Assembly (NCBI GenBank): GCA_964413935.1
Contig: CAYPTY010000006.1
Span: forward strand, 77,162-141,161
Origin: CAYPTY01 sp964413935
GTDB lineage: Bacteria; Bacteroidota; Rhodothermia; Balneolales; Balneolaceae
DNA length: 64,000 bases
Reading direction: 5' to 3'
The translations under genes and the position numbers were made by a program. This document shows positions 51,291 through 60,791 of this stretch, piece after piece. Numbering within the stretch: the stretch's first letter is position 1; each line of letters starts with the position of its first letter. The notes beneath the pieces are model-generated. The model searched no databases, had not been told where the DNA came from, and worked only from the letters and a program-made list of their open reading frames with translations.

Positions 51291-52097
51291 TTAAGCGGTC
51301 AGAAAATAGAGCAGTGAAGCCCCGCCAAGCAGCCAGCAGTAGTAGGCGAAATAGTGAAATCCCTTTTTCTTAAGGATGATGATTAAATATTTAAGCGCAT
51401 AGTATCCTGAAATAAAAGCCGTGAGAAAGGCAACCGCCAAACTTAGAATCAATGCATCCTCCGGTCCCTGTTCGATGAGCTCAATAACCTGAAGCAAGGT
51501 GGCACCTGCGATCACCGGAATAACCATGAGGAATGAAAAATTTGCGACTTCCTCTCGTTTCAGGCCCAGAAACAAACCGGCCGATATCGTTGAACCGGAG
51601 CGGCTGATGCCGGGAATCATTGCAAAAGCCTGTGCAATACCAATCAGGAAGGCTTTACCTATCGTCAGCTCACTGTCATGTATTTTCACGAAACGGGTGG
51701 CAAAAAGCAGAGTGCCGGTTACCAGCAGCATCACCGAAACCAGTACCGGATCAGAGAAAATACGCTCCAGCTGATCTTTCAGTGTAAAACCGATAATAAA
51801 TGCCGGAATCATACTCACCAGTATAAAAACCACATACCACTCCGATTTTTCTCTCGGCGATAAAGGATGAAGTGCCAATCTGAAGGCCCCTTTTATTATT
51901 CCCATCACTTCTTTTCGATAATAAACCAGGATACTTCCAAGCGTTCCGAAATGCACAACCACCTCAAATACAATACCGGTCTGAAGCTCATTATCCATGA
52001 ACTGTCTGGCCAGTGCCAGATGCCCCGAACTGCTGATGGGCAGGAATTCTGTTAAGCCTTGTAAAAGGCCTAATAGGAAAGAATGTATAATGTCCAT
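51291..52097 (-). CDS. uppP: Undecaprenyl-diphosphate phosphatase (BacA/UppP)
   Basis: 268 residues with about eight spans. Both active-site motifs are present: GLLQGLTEFLPISSSGHLAL near the N-terminus and PGISRSGSTISAGLFLG in the middle. It recycles the lipid carrier for cell-wall and polysaccharide synthesis by removing one phosphate in the membrane. Same strand as nuoJ, but an apparent promoter separates them. Divergent from the MoxR gene. Confidence 0.96.
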   Translation of the reverse strand: MDIIHSFLLGLLQGLTEFLPISSSGHLALARQFMDNELQTGIVFEVVVHFGTLGSILVYYRKEVMGIIKGAFRLALHPLSPREKSEWYVVFILVSMIPAFIIGFTLKDQLERIFSDPVLVSVMLLVTGTLLFATRFVKIHDSELTIGKAFLIGIAQAFAMIPGISRSGSTISAGLFLGLKREEVANFSFLMVIPVIAGATLLQVIELIEQGPEDALILSLAVAFLTAFISGYYALKYLIIILKKKGFHYFAYYCWLLGGASLLYFLTA

Positions 52098-52101
52098 TTA
52101 T

Positions 52102-52109
52102 TATCTTTG
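52102..52109 (+). promoter_or_regulatory. Possible -7 element of the moxR promoter
   Basis: TATCTTTG, an exact match to TAnnTTTG, 60 bases before the MoxR start. No TTTG/TTG is found at the normal distance upstream, so only half of the promoter is supported. Confidence 0.3.
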
Positions 52110-52168
52110 TCGACTTTGAAGCCGAGAAGGTAACGATATAACTGTAAATAAATAAACCCTGACCAACC

Positions 52169-53170
52169 ATGAGCGATTACTCTGTTGATATGAATGCTTT
52201 AGCCGATAAAATCGAGGCCTCCAGTGCCTTTATTGATGATATCAACCGGGAACTGGACAAGGTTATTATCGGGCAACGGTATATGATTGACCGCCTGCTA
52301 GTAGGTTTACTGACCGGCGGACACGTTTTGCTGGAAGGTGTTCCCGGACTTGCCAAGACCCTAACCGTATCTTCTCTGGCCACCATTCTGGATACCGATT
52401 TCCAGCGCATTCAGTTTACGCCTGATCTGCTGCCAGCCGATCTGATCGGTACGCTCATTTACAATCAGAAAGATGGGGAGTTCACTGTCAAGAAAGGACC
52501 TATTTTCGCGAATATTATCCTGGCTGATGAGATCAACCGTTCGCCCGCCAAGGTACAATCAGCCCTGCTCGAGGCCATGCAGGAACTGCAGGTAACCATC
52601 GGTGAAGACACCTTCCCGCTGGAGCAGCCCTTCCTGGTGTTGGCTACCCAGAATCCGGTGGAGCAGGAAGGTACCTATCCCCTGCCCGAGGCTCAGGTTG
52701 ATCGTTTTATGCTGAAGATCAAAGTTTCCTATCCCACCGAAAGTGAGGAAATGGAAATTATGCGCCGCATGGCAAAAACTGGCAAGAAAGTTCAGCTTGC
52801 TCCGGTAGTTCAGGCTGAGAAAATACTGGAAGCCCGTAAGGTGGTGAATGAAATTTATATGGATGAAAAAGTAGAGCAGTATATCGTGGATCTGGTTTTT
52901 GCCACCCGAAACCCAGAAAACTACAATCTGCCGGAATTATCTGATCTTATTTCTTTTGGAGCCTCACCCCGTGCCAGTATCAACCTGAATCTGGCTTCCC
53001 GCGCACATGCCTTTATGGAGCACCGGGCTTATGTAACCCCGGAGGATGTACGCACAATTGTGATGGATGTGCTTCGCCATCGTATCATTCCAACATTCGA
53101 AGCAGAAGCAGAAGAAATTACCACCGAAGATATCGTAGAGAAAATAACTTCTACTGTACAGGTGCCCTGA
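52169..53170 (+). CDS. MoxR-family AAA+ ATPase
   Basis: 333 residues. MoxR pattern: Walker A GVPGLAKT (LLEGVPGLAKTLTVSSLA), Walker B NIILADEINRSPAKVQSALLEAMQE, sensor region LATQNPVEQEGTYPLPEAQ, and the C-terminal lid with FGASPRASINL. MoxR proteins act as chaperone ATPases for metal insertion or complex assembly, usually next to DUF58 and VWA-domain genes. None is adjacent here: the gene stands alone and is followed by a terminator. Partner unknown. Confidence 0.93.
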   Translation: MSDYSVDMNALADKIEASSAFIDDINRELDKVIIGQRYMIDRLLVGLLTGGHVLLEGVPGLAKTLTVSSLATILDTDFQRIQFTPDLLPADLIGTLIYNQKDGEFTVKKGPIFANIILADEINRSPAKVQSALLEAMQELQVTIGEDTFPLEQPFLVLATQNPVEQEGTYPLPEAQVDRFMLKIKVSYPTESEEMEIMRRMAKTGKKVQLAPVVQAEKILEARKVVNEIYMDEKVEQYIVDLVFATRNPENYNLPELSDLISFGASPRASINLNLASRAHAFMEHRAYVTPEDVRTIVMDVLRHRIIPTFEAEAEEITTEDIVEKITSTVQVP

Positions 53171-53197
53171 TCCCCGTATAAGGTAAAAGTCATAAAA

Positions 53198-53226
53198 AAA
53201 GCCCTCACGCTTAGCATGAGGGCTTT
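53198..53226. terminator. Bidirectional terminator between moxR and rpsA
   Basis: A 10-bp perfect stem (AAAGCCCTCA/TGAGGGCTTT) with a nine-base loop lies between the converging stops of the MoxR and S1 genes. It is flanked by an A-run on the left (a T-run for the minus strand) and TTTAATTTT on the right, so it can serve both. Confidence 0.88.
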
Positions 53227-53248
53227 AATTTTATAGGGAAGCCAGTGT

Positions 53249-55234
53249 TTATTCTTCCTCGTCGGAAGCGGCTTTTTTAGCTTCCTCTGCCTCTTCGGCT
53301 TCCATCTTGGCTTTCAGCTCGGAAAGGCCGGACATCTCACCAAGGGTTGGTGATCCCGTTTCCATATCCGCTTCTTCAGCCTTCTGCTTGGCTTTGCCTT
53401 TGGCTTTCTTCAGATCTGTATCCAACTGGGTAAGATCGATGGTTCTGCCCTGCTCATCATAATCCAGAACAAAGGCTTCGATTTCATCACCCTCTTTGTA
53501 TTCAGTCTCTGTAGCTTTAGAGAAGTTAAGGAATGCTTCAACACCGAGCGGAAGGGCTACGAATACCCCTTTTTCAGTGGATTTAACCACTGTACCTTTG
53601 GTAACGGTACCCGGTGCGTATTCCTGAGCCACTTTATCCCATGGATTGTCGTCAACCTGCTTATGTCCCAGGGTGATTCTGCGGTTTTCAAAATCAACTC
53701 CAAGGATAACCACTTCGATTTCCTGTCCTTTATCCACTACCTCATTCGGATGCTCAACCTTATCGGTCCAGCTCAGGTCAGAAACGTGAATCAGGCCGTC
53801 AATACCGGGCTCGAGTTCAACAAACACACCAAAGTTGGTGAGGTTGCGAATTTCGCCTTTGTGCTTGGATCCGATTGGATAACGATCCAGCAGATCGGCC
53901 CATGGATCTTTCTGCAGCTGCTTCACACCAAGTGAAATCTTTTTATCATCTTCAGAGATGTTGAGAACGATACATTCGATGATATCATCTTTCTCAACCA
54001 GCTGAGACGGATGCTTCACATGCTGAGTCCAGCTCATTTCCGAAATGTGGATCAGGCCTTCAACGCCTTTTTCAAGTTCGATGAATGCTCCGTAATCGGC
54101 AATGGATACCACGCGACCCTGAACCCGGGCACCTTCCGGATATTTACCGTGAATATCTTCCCACGGATGCGGTTGAAGCTGTTTCAGTCCCAGAGATACC
54201 CGTTTGGTTTTCTCGTCGAACTCGATAACAGCCACATTCATTTTCTGATCCAGCTGTACGATTTCATGCGGATCTTCAACACGTCCCCAGGAGAGATCAG
54301 TAATGTGCAGCAGTCCGTCGACACCGCCAAGATCAATAAACACACCAAAGTCGGTGATGTTTTTGACCATACCTTCGAGAACCTGTCCGGCTTCGATGGT
54401 TTCAAGGATCTGCTCTCTTTGTTCTTCGAGGTCACTTTCGATGAGGGCACGGTGAGAAACGACCACGTTCTCGGCCGACATATTCAGTTTTACGACCTGG
54501 AATTCCATGGTTCGGCCCACATAGGCGTCGAAGTCACGAACTGGACGCACATCAATTTGTGAACCTGGAAGGAAGGCATCGATACCGAGTACATCCACAA
54601 CCATACCACCTTTGATACGTCGTTTAATGTAACCTTCGATGATTTCACCGGTCTCGTGGGCTTGTTCAATATTCTCCCACGCATTGAGGATGTCGGCCTT
54701 ACGGCGCGACAGAATCAGCTGACCTTCTTTGTCTTCCACTCTGTCCAGGAATACATCAACTTCATCGCCCGGACCCAGGTTTTCAAGAATAACAGAAGGG
54801 AATTCATTGACTGCAATGATACCCTCAGACTTAAATCCGATATCGACGACTACATATTTCTCGTCAATGGAAATTATCTTACCGGATACAATCTCTTTTT
54901 CTTCAATTTCATTGAGGGTGGTTTCGTACATACCCACCATCTCATTGTACTCACTGTCGTCGTAATCTTCGGAGGCAGCTTGCAGCTGGTCAAAGGTGTA
55001 AGTTTCGCCTTCAACATCGCCTGAAAAAACCCGGACTTCTTCGGTCTTTTCTTTGGCTACGGTTTCCTCTTCGGTAGCAGTTTCTTCTGGTGTGCTTTCT
55101 GAAGCTTCTGTGTTGACTTCAGTTTCGGAGCTAACAGGTATATGTTCTTCGGCCGTATTTTCGGCTGTTTCTTGTTGTGTTTCCTGAGCTGTTACTTCTT
55201 GTTCAGCTTCTTCGTTTTTAATTTCGTCAGTCAT
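53249..55234 (-). CDS. rpsA: 30S ribosomal protein S1
   Basis: 661 residues with six S1 RNA-binding domains: the first near 112 (EIVSGKIISIDEKYVVVDIG), then starting at GEIIEGYIKRR, GQVLEGMVKNITDFGVFID, GARVQGRVVSIADYGAFIE, GSKHKGEIRNLTNFGVFVE and GTVTKGTVVKSTEKGVFVA. It has a highly acidic Glu/Thr-rich extension of about 75 residues before the first domain and a charged C-terminal tail. S1 binds mRNA on the 30S subunit. cmk precedes it by 58 bases on the same strand, the classic cmk-rpsA order. Confidence 0.97.
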   Translation of the reverse strand: MTDEIKNEEAEQEVTAQETQQETAENTAEEHIPVSSETEVNTEASESTPEETATEEETVAKEKTEEVRVFSGDVEGETYTFDQLQAASEDYDDSEYNEMVGMYETTLNEIEEKEIVSGKIISIDEKYVVVDIGFKSEGIIAVNEFPSVILENLGPGDEVDVFLDRVEDKEGQLILSRRKADILNAWENIEQAHETGEIIEGYIKRRIKGGMVVDVLGIDAFLPGSQIDVRPVRDFDAYVGRTMEFQVVKLNMSAENVVVSHRALIESDLEEQREQILETIEAGQVLEGMVKNITDFGVFIDLGGVDGLLHITDLSWGRVEDPHEIVQLDQKMNVAVIEFDEKTKRVSLGLKQLQPHPWEDIHGKYPEGARVQGRVVSIADYGAFIELEKGVEGLIHISEMSWTQHVKHPSQLVEKDDIIECIVLNISEDDKKISLGVKQLQKDPWADLLDRYPIGSKHKGEIRNLTNFGVFVELEPGIDGLIHVSDLSWTDKVEHPNEVVDKGQEIEVVILGVDFENRRITLGHKQVDDNPWDKVAQEYAPGTVTKGTVVKSTEKGVFVALPLGVEAFLNFSKATETEYKEGDEIEAFVLDYDEQGRTIDLTQLDTDLKKAKGKAKQKAEEADMETGSPTLGEMSGLSELKAKMEAEEAEEAKKAASDEEE

Positions 55235-55292
55235 AAAAATGGTTAACGTGATACCACGCAGCCGGCTTTCGGTTGCGGGATAGGGTTAAAGT

Positions 55293-55949
55293 TCAGATGT
55301 CTACCGAGTTTCTGATCTTTGAGCTGATGACATCAACCTGTTCTTCAAAGCTCAGATCACTGGTATCGATCAAAATCGCCTGATCCGATTGTTTCAGCGG
55401 ATCTGTATCTCGGCCGGAATCCATTTCATCTCTGTTTCTGATGTTGTCAATAATGGCTTCCAGCGTTACCTCTTCTCCTTTTTCCTGTAGTTCTCTGAGC
55501 CTGCGCTCTGCCCTTTTCTCCACACTTGCCGTCATAAAAAACTTCAGTGCAGCGTCGGGAAACACAGCGGTGCCCAGATCCCTTCCTTCAGCGATGAACA
55601 CATCTTCAAGGATGCGTTCTTTCATGCGTTTATTCACAAAACGCCGGGCCTCAGGATAACCAGCTACGATGCTGACCTGTTCACTAACTTCCATGGAACG
55701 GATCTGATCGGTGGCTTCATTATCATTCAGCCAGACCCGGAAAAGGCCATCTTCATACCGGAATTGAAGATCGAGGTTATCAAGTGTATCAATGAACGTT
55801 TGTTTCTGACGACCACAATGCAGAAAATGAATGGTTAGAGCTCGATATAATGCTCCGGAATCCAGATACTGTATGTTCAGCTCATGGGCAACTGCCTTGG
55901 CAGTAGAACTCTTTCCTGAACCGGCCGGACCGTCAATCACAATTATCAT
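55293..55949 (-). CDS. cmk: Cytidylate kinase
   Basis: 218 residues. Walker A is GPAGSGKS at residues 7-14. The CMP-binding and lid regions follow (LDSGALYRALT, FIAEGRDLGTAVFPDAALKFFMTAS, RNRDEMDSGRDTDPLKQ). It phosphorylates CMP and dCMP. Upstream of rpsA in the usual arrangement and divergent from rpsT. A possible -7 element (TAAATTTG, 55984-55977 on the minus strand) lies 30 bases upstream, but without a clear TTTG box. Confidence 0.96.
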   Translation of the reverse strand: MIIVIDGPAGSGKSSTAKAVAHELNIQYLDSGALYRALTIHFLHCGRQKQTFIDTLDNLDLQFRYEDGLFRVWLNDNEATDQIRSMEVSEQVSIVAGYPEARRFVNKRMKERILEDVFIAEGRDLGTAVFPDAALKFFMTASVEKRAERRLRELQEKGEEVTLEAIIDNIRNRDEMDSGRDTDPLKQSDQAILIDTSDLSFEEQVDVISSKIRNSVDI

Positions 55950-56069
55950 AGAACAGTCAAATTAGCGGTATATGATCAAATTTACAATCATCTGTTGTAA
56001 TAAAAAGAGAGAAGCCTTAATTTTTAGGTCTTCTGAAAAAAAGGAAAACACTTTTAAACAGCACCATAC

Positions 56070-56324
56070 ATGCCACAACATCAATCAGCCATAAAAAGAG
56101 TTCGTCAGAACGAGGTTAGAAGGCTCAGAAACAATGAGAAGCGTTCCAAGCTGAGAACATTGTACAAAAAAGCAATTAACGCAAATACAAAAGAGGAAGC
56201 CGAAAAAACATATAGAGACGCTGTTGCTTACATCGACAAGCTGTCTGTTAAAGGTATTATTCATAAGAATACTGCTGCCAGAAAGAAATCTGCACTCACC
56301 CGGCACCTTAACTCAGTACAGTAA
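56070..56324 (+). CDS. rpsT: 30S ribosomal protein S20
   Basis: 84 residues, very basic and helical. S20 pattern: HQSAIKRVRQNEVRRLRNNEKRS near the start and a C-terminal KGIIHKNTAARKKSALTRHL. Binds 16S rRNA. It is six bases upstream of gpmI, which it may translate into. Confidence 0.97.
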   Translation: MPQHQSAIKRVRQNEVRRLRNNEKRSKLRTLYKKAINANTKEEAEKTYRDAVAYIDKLSVKGIIHKNTAARKKSALTRHLNSVQ

Positions 56325-56330
56325 CAAGCA

Positions 56331-57851
56331 ATGGCCAGCCTCAAGCAAAAAGCTCTGCTCGTAATTCTGGATGGTTATGGGCTGGCCGAAAACCCGGATG
56401 TCAGCGCCATTGCACGGGCTGAAAAACCATTTATTGACCATCTGTTTGAAACCTGTCCTCATGCCACCCTCTCTGCCAGTGGTGAAGATGTGGGCCTCCC
56501 TGAAGGACAGTTTGGAAATTCCGAGGTCGGCCATCTTAACATCGGAGCCGGTCGTATTGTACGTCAGGAGCTCTCCCGCATCAATCATGCCATCAAAGAC
56601 GGAAGCTTTTTCGAGAATGAAACCCTGCTCAAGGGCATAGAAAAAGCCAGGGGAAGAGGAAAAATCCACCTTATGGGTTTGTTTTCCGATGGAGGGGTTC
56701 ACAGCCATAACAATCATTTGTTTGCCCTGATGCAGCTTTGCAAAGATCAGGGACTGGAAGATGTGTATGTCCATGCCTTTACCGACGGCCGTGATACCTC
56801 ACCGACAGGCGGCGTAGAATACGCCCGGGAATTCAATGCGAAGGCAGAAGAGATTGGAGTCGGGAAACTGGCATCCATCGTTGGGCGCTACTATATCATG
56901 GATCGTGATCATCGCTGGGAACGCATTCAGAAAGGATATGACCTGCTGGTGCACGGCAAAGGTGAAGTTTTTGATTCGTCGGATGCGGCTTTTGAAGCAT
57001 CCTATGCCAATAAGGTAACCGATGAGTTCATCCTGCCGGTTCTGCTGGATGAAAATCCGGAATCACGCATCGAAAAAGATGATGTCGTTATTTTCTACAA
57101 CATACGCGGCGATCGTGCACGACAAATCACACGGGCCTTTACAGAAGATGGATTTGATGCATTCCCGGCTGAAAAGCTGAACCTGCATTATGTCACCTTT
57201 ACGGCTTACGACGAGACCTTTAAACAGGTAGACGTTGCTTTCCCTCCCCTTCAGCTGAAGAACACCATGGGTGAATGGATATCTGCTCTGGGGTTTCGCC
57301 AGTTCCGCATCGCTGAAACGGAAAAGTATCCGCATGTTACCTATTTCTTTAACGGCGGAGATGAAGTTCCGAATGAAGGGGAAGAACGTATTGTAATCCC
57401 AAGCCCTAAAGTAGCCACCTACGATCTGCAGCCCGAGATGAGCGCTGAAGGCGTTGCGGATACTCTCACTGAAAAGCTCCGCAGCGGAGATTATGAATTT
57501 GTAGTCCTCAACTTTGCCAATCCCGATATGGTGGGACATACCGGAGTGATGGAAGCCGCCGTCAAAGCCGTGGAAACGGTAGACAAACAACTGAAGCGGG
57601 TAATTGAAGCGGCAAAGGAACAGGATTATGCGATCATTGTAATCGCTGATCACGGCAATGCGGATCAGATGATCAAGGAAGACGGTTCTCCTCACACCGC
57701 TCACACCACCGCGCTGGTACCGGTGATTGCCGTAAACTGCCACGGAGTGGATAAAATTAACTCAGGTATTCTCGCAGATGTATCCCCTACTCTGTTGAAG
57801 CTGATGGGATTAGATCAGCCTGCCGAGATGACCGGAAAGCCCCTGCTCTGA
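56331..57851 (+). CDS. gpmI: 2,3-bisphosphoglycerate-independent phosphoglycerate mutase
   Basis: 506 residues. Manganese and catalytic residues are visible: D14 in VILDGYGL and the phospho-acceptor S64 in FGNSEVGHLNIGAGR. Others are FSDGGVHSH, HAFTDGRDTSP, GRYYIMDRD, and the C-terminal IVIADHGNADQMI with PHTAHTT. Interconverts 3- and 2-phosphoglycerate in glycolysis and gluconeogenesis. Six bases after rpsT on the same strand. Confidence 0.97.
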   Translation: MASLKQKALLVILDGYGLAENPDVSAIARAEKPFIDHLFETCPHATLSASGEDVGLPEGQFGNSEVGHLNIGAGRIVRQELSRINHAIKDGSFFENETLLKGIEKARGRGKIHLMGLFSDGGVHSHNNHLFALMQLCKDQGLEDVYVHAFTDGRDTSPTGGVEYAREFNAKAEEIGVGKLASIVGRYYIMDRDHRWERIQKGYDLLVHGKGEVFDSSDAAFEASYANKVTDEFILPVLLDENPESRIEKDDVVIFYNIRGDRARQITRAFTEDGFDAFPAEKLNLHYVTFTAYDETFKQVDVAFPPLQLKNTMGEWISALGFRQFRIAETEKYPHVTYFFNGGDEVPNEGEERIVIPSPKVATYDLQPEMSAEGVADTLTEKLRSGDYEFVVLNFANPDMVGHTGVMEAAVKAVETVDKQLKRVIEAAKEQDYAIIVIADHGNADQMIKEDGSPHTAHTTALVPVIAVNCHGVDKINSGILADVSPTLLKLMGLDQPAEMTGKPLL

Positions 57852-57887
57852 GCTGCTCCCTAACCGTCAAATCGCGGCCTTTTTCTA

Positions 57888-57917
57888 TTGCTTTTACATT
57901 AACGTGCTACTACTTTG
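57888..57917 (+). promoter_or_regulatory. Possible promoter for clpC
   Basis: TTG at 57888-57890, a 20-base spacer, then TACTTTG at 57911-57917, one base shorter than the TAnnTTTG consensus. About 80 bases before the clpC start, in an intergenic stretch of 144 bases. Confidence 0.35.
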
Positions 57918-57995
57918 ATGCCTGATGAACTAAAGTAGAAAGCAGCTCGTTTTTGCTTACATCAACTTTATTCAAACACTATTACCACATTTTTT

Positions 57996-60572
57996 ATGGA
58001 GGGAAATTTCTCAAGCAAAGTTCGTGATGTAATTCAATTCAGCCGTGAGGAAGCTCTGCGGCTTGGACACGATTACATCGGAACAGAACATCTGATCCTG
58101 GGAATTGTGCGGCTCGGCGAAGGCGTAGCTGTACGTATTCTGAAAAACCTGGATTGCGATCTCTACAAACTCAAGAAAACCATTGAAGATACCGTTCGGG
58201 GAACCGGCGGCTCTGTAACCGTGGGCAACATCCCTCTGACCAAACAGGCGGAAAAAGTACTCCGAATCACTTATCTGGAAGCCAAGCTTTACAAAAGTGA
58301 TACCATCGGAACCGAACATCTGCTTCTTTCCCTGCTGCGTGATGATGAAAATATCGCCGCACAGATTCTTCAGCAGTTCAGCGTGTCCTACGATGCTGTT
58401 CGCGAGGAACTGGATATGATCATATCCGGAAAATCACGGGAAGACCTTTCAGATGTTCAGCAAACAGAAGCAAGTATCTCATCTTCCAAAGGATCAACCG
58501 GATCCGGAAGCGCAAGGGAAAAGAAAATGGAAAAATCTAAAACACCCGTACTCGACAATTTTGGCCGCGACCTGACTCAAATGGCCGAAGAAGGAAAACT
58601 GGACCCGATTATCGGGCGGGATAAGGAAATTGAACGGGTAGCTCAGGTACTGAGCCGCCGTAAAAAGAACAATCCGGTGCTGATTGGTGAGCCCGGTGTA
58701 GGTAAAACGGCCATCGCTGAAGGATTGGCCGCGCGCATCATCTCCCGAAAAGTATCGAGAGTACTTTATGATAAGCGCGTTATTGCCCTTGATCTGGCTG
58801 CCCTGGTAGCCGGAACCAAGTACCGTGGACAGTTCGAAGAACGCATGAAAGCCATCATGGGCGAACTGGAAAAAACCACGAATGTGATCCTCTTTATCGA
58901 TGAGCTGCACACCATCGTGGGTGCAGGCGGAGCCAGCGGTTCGCTGGATGCCTCCAACATGCTCAAGCCGGCACTGGCCCGGGGCGACATACAGGCCATT
59001 GGTGCAACTACACTGAATGAGTACCGGCAGCATATCGAAAAGGACGGAGCCCTGGAGCGACGTTTCCAGAAAATCATGGTGGACCCCACTACTCCGGAAG
59101 AAACCATCGAGATTTTAAAGCAGATCAAGCAGAAATACGAAAAACATCACAGCGTTCGCTATACCGAAGAAGCGCTGGAAGCCTGTGTGAAGCTGACCGA
59201 TCGCTATGTAACCGATCACTTCCTGCCGGACAAAGCCATTGACGCCCTGGATGAGGCCGGTGCCCGAGTGCACCTGTCTAACATCACCGTTCCTCAGCAT
59301 ATTATTGATCTTGAGGAGGAAATTGAAAAGACCTCCGTCGAGAAAAACAATATGGTTAAAAAGCAGCGTTTTGAGGAAGCTGCACGATTGCGCGATAATG
59401 AAAAGCGCCTGATTGAGGAACTTGAAGTGGCCCAAAAAGAATGGGAAAAAGAATCTGAGCACATCGTTTTTGATGTGGATGAAGAAGAAGTAGCCTCCGT
59501 TGTGGCCATGATGAGCGGAATCCCGGTCAACAAGATTTCACAGCGCGAAGGCGAAAAACTCAAGAAAATGCGCGAAAAGCTGTCCGGACAGGTGATCGGG
59601 CAGGATGAAGCTATTGAAAAACTGACCCGAGCCATTCAGCGGACCCGTGCAGGACTCAAAGATCCATCGCGTCCCATCGGTTCCTTTATCTTCCTTGGTC
59701 CTACCGGGGTGGGTAAAACGGAAATGGCTAAAGTGCTTGCACGATATCTGTTCGATAAGGACGATGCTCTCATACGCATCGACATGAGTGAGTACATGGA
59801 AAAATTCTCGGTATCCCGACTGGTTGGTGCGCCTCCCGGTTATGTGGGATATGAAGAAGGTGGAATCCTCACCGAAAAAGTACGCCGCAAGCCCTACAGC
59901 GTGGTTCTGCTGGATGAAATTGAAAAAGCACACCCGGATGTATTCAACATCCTGCTTCAGGTGCTGGATGATGGTATCCTCACCGACTCTCTGGGCCGCA
60001 AGGTGGATTTCAGAAACACCATTATCATCATGACTTCCAACATAGGTGCCCGTGATATCCGAAATATGGGTAAAGGCATCGGTTTCAGTTCGGATGACAG
60101 TACCTTTGACTATGCCAAGATGAAGACCACCATTCAGGATGCCCTGAAGAAAGTATTCAATCCGGAATTCCTGAATCGTATTGATGATGTGCTCACCTTC
60201 AAACCTCTTGTGGAAGAAGACATCTCCAAAATCATCGATATTCTCTGCGCTGATCTCTTCAAGCGAATTGATGAACTGGGTTACTCGGTAGAAATTACCA
60301 AAGGTGCCAAAGACTTCATCACCGAACGCGGATTTGACCAGAAATACGGTGCACGTCCATTGAAGCGGGCCATTCAGAAATACATTGAAGATCCGCTGGC
60401 TGAGACTTTGCTGGGAAGTGATAAGGAAGAAGGATCCGGCATCAAGATCAAGCTGAATAAGACTCGCGACGATCTTGAATTTGCGTGGTCTAAGCCAAAG
60501 AAAGAAGACAAGCCAAAAGCTTCCAAGGAAGAGGATGAGAAATCCGAATCTGAAGAGGCCAAAGAGGCCTGA
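57996..60572 (+). CDS. clpC: ATP-dependent Clp protease ATP-binding subunit ClpC
   Basis: 858 residues. N-terminal double Clp-N repeat (FSREEALRLGHDYIGTEHLILGI; DTIGTEHLLLSLL), AAA module 1 (Walker A GEPGVGKT), a middle coiled segment with a UVR-like stretch (KKQRFEEAARLRDNEKRL), and AAA module 2 (Walker A GPTGVGKT) ending in EFLNRIDDVLTF. It unfolds proteins and feeds them to ClpP or acts as a chaperone. The C-terminal tail is charged (KEEDEKSESEE). No CtsR or McsB gene is adjacent. Followed by a strong terminator. Confidence 0.96.
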   Translation: MEGNFSSKVRDVIQFSREEALRLGHDYIGTEHLILGIVRLGEGVAVRILKNLDCDLYKLKKTIEDTVRGTGGSVTVGNIPLTKQAEKVLRITYLEAKLYKSDTIGTEHLLLSLLRDDENIAAQILQQFSVSYDAVREELDMIISGKSREDLSDVQQTEASISSSKGSTGSGSAREKKMEKSKTPVLDNFGRDLTQMAEEGKLDPIIGRDKEIERVAQVLSRRKKNNPVLIGEPGVGKTAIAEGLAARIISRKVSRVLYDKRVIALDLAALVAGTKYRGQFEERMKAIMGELEKTTNVILFIDELHTIVGAGGASGSLDASNMLKPALARGDIQAIGATTLNEYRQHIEKDGALERRFQKIMVDPTTPEETIEILKQIKQKYEKHHSVRYTEEALEACVKLTDRYVTDHFLPDKAIDALDEAGARVHLSNITVPQHIIDLEEEIEKTSVEKNNMVKKQRFEEAARLRDNEKRLIEELEVAQKEWEKESEHIVFDVDEEEVASVVAMMSGIPVNKISQREGEKLKKMREKLSGQVIGQDEAIEKLTRAIQRTRAGLKDPSRPIGSFIFLGPTGVGKTEMAKVLARYLFDKDDALIRIDMSEYMEKFSVSRLVGAPPGYVGYEEGGILTEKVRRKPYSVVLLDEIEKAHPDVFNILLQVLDDGILTDSLGRKVDFRNTIIIMTSNIGARDIRNMGKGIGFSSDDSTFDYAKMKTTIQDALKKVFNPEFLNRIDDVLTFKPLVEEDISKIIDILCADLFKRIDELGYSVEITKGAKDFITERGFDQKYGARPLKRAIQKYIEDPLAETLLGSDKEEGSGIKIKLNKTRDDLEFAWSKPKKEDKPKASKEEDEKSESEEAKEA

Positions 60573-60602
60573 TTCCGTATAACGGATAACCTTTAGAAAA
60601 TG

Positions 60603-60636
60603 AAAAGGCTGTGGGTTCAAACTCACAGCCTTTTTT
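60603..60636 (+). terminator. Rho-independent terminator after clpC
   Basis: An 11-bp perfect stem (AAAAGGCTGTG/CACAGCCTTTT) around a ten-base loop, continuing into a T-run. It lies 30 bases past the stop. Confidence 0.92.
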
Positions 60637-60738
60637 ATTTGAGGCTATTTATCTGCTTGGCTGGTTAATGCTTTCGCTTAAACCAGCTTTTTTTCTGAGT
60701 GAAATATCTGATTAATCCCCATTTCCATAAGCAATTCC

Positions 60739-60773
60739 TTTGGTCATATTGTGCAATAAAGAATTTAAGTTTA
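60739..60773 (+). promoter_or_regulatory. Possible promoter of the toxin-antitoxin pair
   Basis: TTTG at 60739-60742, a 23-base spacer, then TAAGTTTA at 60766-60773 (one mismatch from TAnnTTTG). Its downstream end touches the palindrome at 60772-60789. Confidence 0.38.
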
Positions 60774-60789
60774 TATCAATTTTGATATA
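60772..60789. promoter_or_regulatory. Palindromic operator candidate before the toxin gene
   Basis: A perfect inverted repeat TATATCAA-TT-TTGATATA ending three bases before the toxin start codon and touching the putative -7 element. Position and symmetry fit a binding site for the Xre-type antitoxin dimer, which commonly represses its own operon. Confidence 0.6.
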
Positions 60790-60791
60790 TT

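Noticed and set aside
59538..60626. Long open frame on the strand opposite clpC (362 codons), with similar ones at 58494-59033 and 57063-57743
   Set aside because: They lie antisense to clpC and gpmI, have low-complexity Phe/Ile/Gln-rich translations with no domain pattern, and arise from the codon bias of the real genes.
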